Assembly: GCF_000023125.1 (NCBI RefSeq)
Contig: NC_013037.1
Span: forward strand, 496,001-560,000
DNA length: 64,000 nucleotides
DNA from: Dyadobacter fermentans DSM 18053
GTDB taxonomy: Bacteria; Bacteroidota; Bacteroidia; Cytophagales; Spirosomataceae
Direction of reading: 5' to 3'
Of this stretch, positions 61,076 through 64,000 are shown in pieces. The position numbers were made by a program, and so were the translations under genes. Within the stretch, counting starts at the first letter, position 1. The number at the start of each line of letters is the position of its first letter. The notes under the pieces are model-generated. The model was given only the letters and a program-made list of their open reading frames with translations. It made no database searches and had not been told where the DNA came from.

Positions 61076-63262
61076 ATGACCAATTTCCTTTATAATGTGA
61101 TGATGAGGATCTTGAATAGATTCGGGATTCGTGTCGGCAGATCCTTTGCGCAGCAATTGTTCAGGTCATTCTGGACGGTAGCGCGGCATGTGATCCTGTT
61201 GTTCGTGCTGATTTTGGTGTATGCCATTATACTCTTTTCGAATCCTCAGGGAATCGACATCGTGAACGAGGTGATCAAGAACAGCCGCTACTGGGTGTGG
61301 ACGATGCTTTCACTGTTCGCATTCAGTATGTCGCTATGGTTTTGTGCCACACTTCTCTTCCAGTTGAAGCAGATCTCGCATGACAGGGCATTCATCAAGG
61401 CAAATGCGGCGGGAATGATGTTTTGGCTTGTGGTGCTGCCTATATTTCTGAGTTCACTTCCTTTCGTTTTGCTGTTATTCAAGCCCGATCTTTATTCAGA
61501 AAATGCCTATCCCCTGATCATCGTTATAGGTTTCGTTTTGTTTGTTTTGCCACTTGTACTGACAGAATTCTTCCGTTTGTTAAAGCTGACGTTTCAGAAT
61601 GTGAGGTGGTTCCACGGAATTTCAGCTCAAAAACAGACCTTAAAATCCCTGTTGTTCTTCCGGGGCACCAGGATGCTGTTTTACTTCTTCCTGGCCTACA
61701 CCATCATTCTCTTTATTCTTTCGCTTACTTCGGTTGAGACGGGGTTTGCAGTCAAGGTCGGACCCATTGCGGTAATGGTTTTCGGGCTATCATTTTTAAG
61801 TATGGTCTTTTCAACGCTGATGTATTTCAATATACCTGGTCGGCGGCCATTCCTGCTCTACTGTGTTATTTTGATTGCAATTTTCAGTGCCATTAACGAC
61901 AATTCGCATATTCGTACGCTGCCGAAAACGGTGGCGCGACCACCGCTGGAAAGCGATTTTGAGAAATGGGCTATCGAATTGCCAAACAAGGATAGTCTTA
62001 TCTCTCTACCCGATACCATTTTAGCCCCGCCGGAAAGTAATGCAAGCAAAAAGCCGGAAAAGCAACCGATTCCCATTTTCTTCGTCGCTGCCGAAGGTGG
62101 CGGGATCCGGGCTTTATCGTGGACAGCTTTGGTTCTCGCTTCGCTCGAAAAAAAGTATCCGGGCATACACTGGCATATTTACGGGATCAGCGGTGCTTCG
62201 GGCGGGGGCGTCGGAGCTACTTTTTACATGTACTATCTGCACGATCAGCTCGCAGCAAAAACGGATCCTGTTTTGTATGAAGCGAGTTTCAGGAGGTCGA
62301 TCCGCAACGACTTCTTGTCGGATGTGCTGGCTGCTTGTATGTTCCAGGACAATTTGCAGAACATTCTGCCCATAGGGGTTCCCAGCTTCGACCGGACGCG
62401 CCGGTTGGAGGATGCATGGAGTAAGGCATTCACGTACCATACCAATAGCGACAGCTTCGAAAGCGGATTCCTGAGCCTTTATGCAGACACCACATTGAGA
62501 TTACCTCGGTTGTTTCTCAATGGTGTATTAGCGGAAACTGGTCAAAAAACGATCGTGACCTACCCGTTGCTGCATAGCGCGCCGGCACCTGACATAAATG
62601 AGCCGGATGTGCTGAAAGACGAGCTGGATGTGATCGCGTCGATCGGGAAGGACATTCCGGTCAAAACGGTAGCGTCCCTCTGCTCACGGTTTCCCTACAT
62701 TACTTCCGGCGGCCTTATTTCTTCCAGCGGTGGTAAGAAAATAGGTCACGTGATCGATGGCGGCTACAAGGAAAATACCGGTTTGGAAACAGTATGGCAA
62801 CTCCTTCTTCGACTCAAACCGGTGATTATTAAGGTGGAGAACTCTGCTTTGTTCAAGCAAAACGGCATTCGTTTGAAGCCCGTGGTGATATTTGTCAAAA
62901 ACAGTCCTGCCACCGATGTACTGGACGAAAAAACGAAAATCGCGGGTATGTTGCACGAAATCTCCATGCCTATTATTGGGTTCATGAATGCGTCGGACCG
63001 GAAAACACCCACGATTGATGCACTGACAGAGAATGTGTTCAAATATTACAACGACAAAAACAGCGATTTACTGCCCTGCGAATACATACGGATAGATCTC
63101 GACCGCAGCAGCAAGCAAGGTTTTAATTTGCCGCTTGGATGGTATTTTTCCGACGGCTCATTCGCTTATGTGGATCAAAAGTTGAAAGAATCTTTTCAGG
63201 ATTCCAGTGCTTTTTCCAAAAAAATCGGAGCGTATACTAAACAGATCTTTAAAATAAAATAA
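61076..63262 (+). CDS. membrane-anchored patatin-like phospholipase
   Basis: 728 residues. Seven helices (about 38-55, 72-95, 112-134, 145-166, 198-219, 228-250, 258-275) precede a cytoplasmic or periplasmic patatin domain: oxyanion loop EGGGIRAL (340-347), nucleophile Ser375 in GASGG, and the dyad Asp561 in IDGGYKENTG. Patatins release fatty acids from lipids. Fusion to a seven-helix module is uncommon and suggests a membrane sensor driving lipid hydrolysis. The next gene starts one base after the stop, so they are surely co-translated. Confidence 0.88.
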   Translation: MTNFLYNVMMRILNRFGIRVGRSFAQQLFRSFWTVARHVILLFVLILVYAIILFSNPQGIDIVNEVIKNSRYWVWTMLSLFAFSMSLWFCATLLFQLKQISHDRAFIKANAAGMMFWLVVLPIFLSSLPFVLLLFKPDLYSENAYPLIIVIGFVLFVLPLVLTEFFRLLKLTFQNVRWFHGISAQKQTLKSLLFFRGTRMLFYFFLAYTIILFILSLTSVETGFAVKVGPIAVMVFGLSFLSMVFSTLMYFNIPGRRPFLLYCVILIAIFSAINDNSHIRTLPKTVARPPLESDFEKWAIELPNKDSLISLPDTILAPPESNASKKPEKQPIPIFFVAAEGGGIRALSWTALVLASLEKKYPGIHWHIYGISGASGGGVGATFYMYYLHDQLAAKTDPVLYEASFRRSIRNDFLSDVLAACMFQDNLQNILPIGVPSFDRTRRLEDAWSKAFTYHTNSDSFESGFLSLYADTTLRLPRLFLNGVLAETGQKTIVTYPLLHSAPAPDINEPDVLKDELDVIASIGKDIPVKTVASLCSRFPYITSGGLISSSGGKKIGHVIDGGYKENTGLETVWQLLLRLKPVIIKVENSALFKQNGIRLKPVVIFVKNSPATDVLDEKTKIAGMLHEISMPIIGFMNASDRKTPTIDALTENVFKYYNDKNSDLLPCEYIRIDLDRSSKQGFNLPLGWYFSDGSFAYVDQKLKESFQDSSAFSKKIGAYTKQIFKIK

Positions 63263-63263
63263 G

Positions 63264-64000
63264 ATGGACGGACTACAATCTTTCCTGGAAATCGGTGCAT
63301 TCATTATCGCTGCGCTCACGCTGTACAAAGCTATTTCGGAGTATAGCAAAAACAATGTTTTCAAGCGGGCGAGTGTGCTGGAAGAGCTGATCGTAAAGTT
63401 TAAAAAGCCGGAACTGTTTGCCGCAAAGCGCTTGCTTGATGATTTCCAGGAATATCACTACAAAGGAATGTCGAGCGGGGCGCAGTACGACCCTACCCAG
63501 GTGAGTGACCCTGTCATTTTCGTTCATGCCAACTACAAATCACAAAAATGTGTTGCCGAACGGATTGAAAAAGGAAAGGATATTTTCAGAATTTTTATTG
63601 ATAAGGACCTGCCGATCGAAAAGACACCCGGGCCCGACACGTCGGTGTTTTATGCGAATCAAAATTTCCCGGGCGCGCACAAATATGTATTTATCAACCT
63701 GGCTTACCTGCTTAGAAACCACGAAAGTGACATTATTAACGACAATGAGATTTTTTTTCGTGATTCTTTCGACGAGTTGCTGGATTTTACACTGCTGCTG
63801 ATATACTATCTTCGGAATGAGATCATTACTATCAGGGAGGTGCAAGCCCATTTTGCTTTCTATCTAAAAAAAGTAAAGCATTCGAAACCGGTTTTGCAGT
63901 ACATCAGCATATACTATAACTCCGAGGATTTCGATTGGTTGTTCCGGCAGCTGCCGTCGAAGGCTGATTCGATCCTGTATACCGACTGGTCTTCCGACGA
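63264..64000 (+). CDS. membrane-anchored protein of unknown function, partner of the patatin (3' end beyond window)
   Basis: Read directly from the sequence: ATG 63264, open to the window end, at least 245 residues. It begins MDGLQSFLEIGAFIIAALTLYKAISEYS, a single N-terminal helix, followed by a mixed alpha/beta cytosolic-type region (VIFVHANYKSQKCVAERIEKG; HKYVFINLAYLLRNHESD; ILYTDWSSDE). I recognise no family. The one-base spacing from the patatin gene makes a functional pair likely; which sensor or effector role it has is unknown. Confidence 0.8.
   Translation, partial: MDGLQSFLEIGAFIIAALTLYKAISEYSKNNVFKRASVLEELIVKFKKPELFAAKRLLDDFQEYHYKGMSSGAQYDPTQVSDPVIFVHANYKSQKCVAERIEKGKDIFRIFIDKDLPIEKTPGPDTSVFYANQNFPGAHKYVFINLAYLLRNHESDIINDNEIFFRDSFDELLDFTLLLIYYLRNEIITIREVQAHFAFYLKKVKHSKPVLQYISIYYNSEDFDWLFRQLPSKADSILYTDWSSD

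Overview
The window looks like a chromosomal segment of a Bacteroidota bacterium, most likely order Cytophagales and plausibly Dyadobacter or a close relative (the genus is an inference from gene content and moderate-to-high GC). Pointers are a type IX secretion sorting domain, gldC, a type III glutamine synthetase, the long IspG, WG-repeat and Tat-exported enzymes, and several TAnnTTTG promoter boxes. Most of it is dense housekeeping and metabolic sequence. I see no insertion sequence, prophage, CRISPR array or rRNA; there is one tRNA gene.

Layout. 1-4985: a GCS2-type carboxylate-amine ligase, an ATP-grasp ligase with a long Ala/Pro/Lys-rich tail, a class I glutamine amidotransferase (cut by the window edge) and two alpha/beta hydrolases, which together look like a small-peptide or amide biosynthetic cluster. 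4982-6484: acyl-CoA reductase divergent from a two-cluster ferredoxin. 6831-16711: nitrogen assimilation, with an outer-membrane porin, AmtB, and two unrelated classes of glutamine synthetase (GSIII and GSII), interrupted by mtaB and an LTA-synthase-like phosphotransferase. 17106-19610: rsmE, a conspicuous inverted array of 8-bp repeats, a DUF4159-like protein and a fatty acid desaturase. 19855-25090: a very compact operon cinA / E2 acyltransferase / 5'-nucleotidase / response regulator / histidine kinase.

25198-28870: DUF4197-like protein, gldC, a YjbR-like protein with a 59-residue membrane protein overlapping it, and ispG. 29192-31430: an accessory-looking three-gene cassette with a T9SS-secreted protein carrying a papain-like Cys/His pattern. 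31568-43415: GHMP kinase with a FucP-type transporter, PTPS-folE, a Tat-exported sugar isomerase, a CDF transporter, NUDIX, LysE, GH3, SurE, GNAT, TrhO and a deoxynucleoside kinase. 43418-49622: a small regulator, tRNA-Leu(GAG), a candidate structured RNA, a Tat-exported SelA-like PLP protein, a WG-repeat protein, a cupin and a Crp-family regulator. 49757-60164: a PQQ-type sugar dehydrogenase, a pectinesterase-esterase fusion, an acyltransferase/serine hydrolase pair, an ArsR-SRPBCC-DoxX operon with a clear promoter/operator, and a PepSY reductase operon. 60499-64000: the apparent remnant of a DUF1906-SH3 protein, then a seven-helix membrane patatin tightly coupled to an unrecognised membrane-anchored protein that runs off the window.

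The items most worth a second look are the amidoligase cluster, the inverted octamer array at 17811-18072, the secreted Cys/His cassette, the candidate RNA at 44743-44862, and the membrane-patatin cassette at the right edge.
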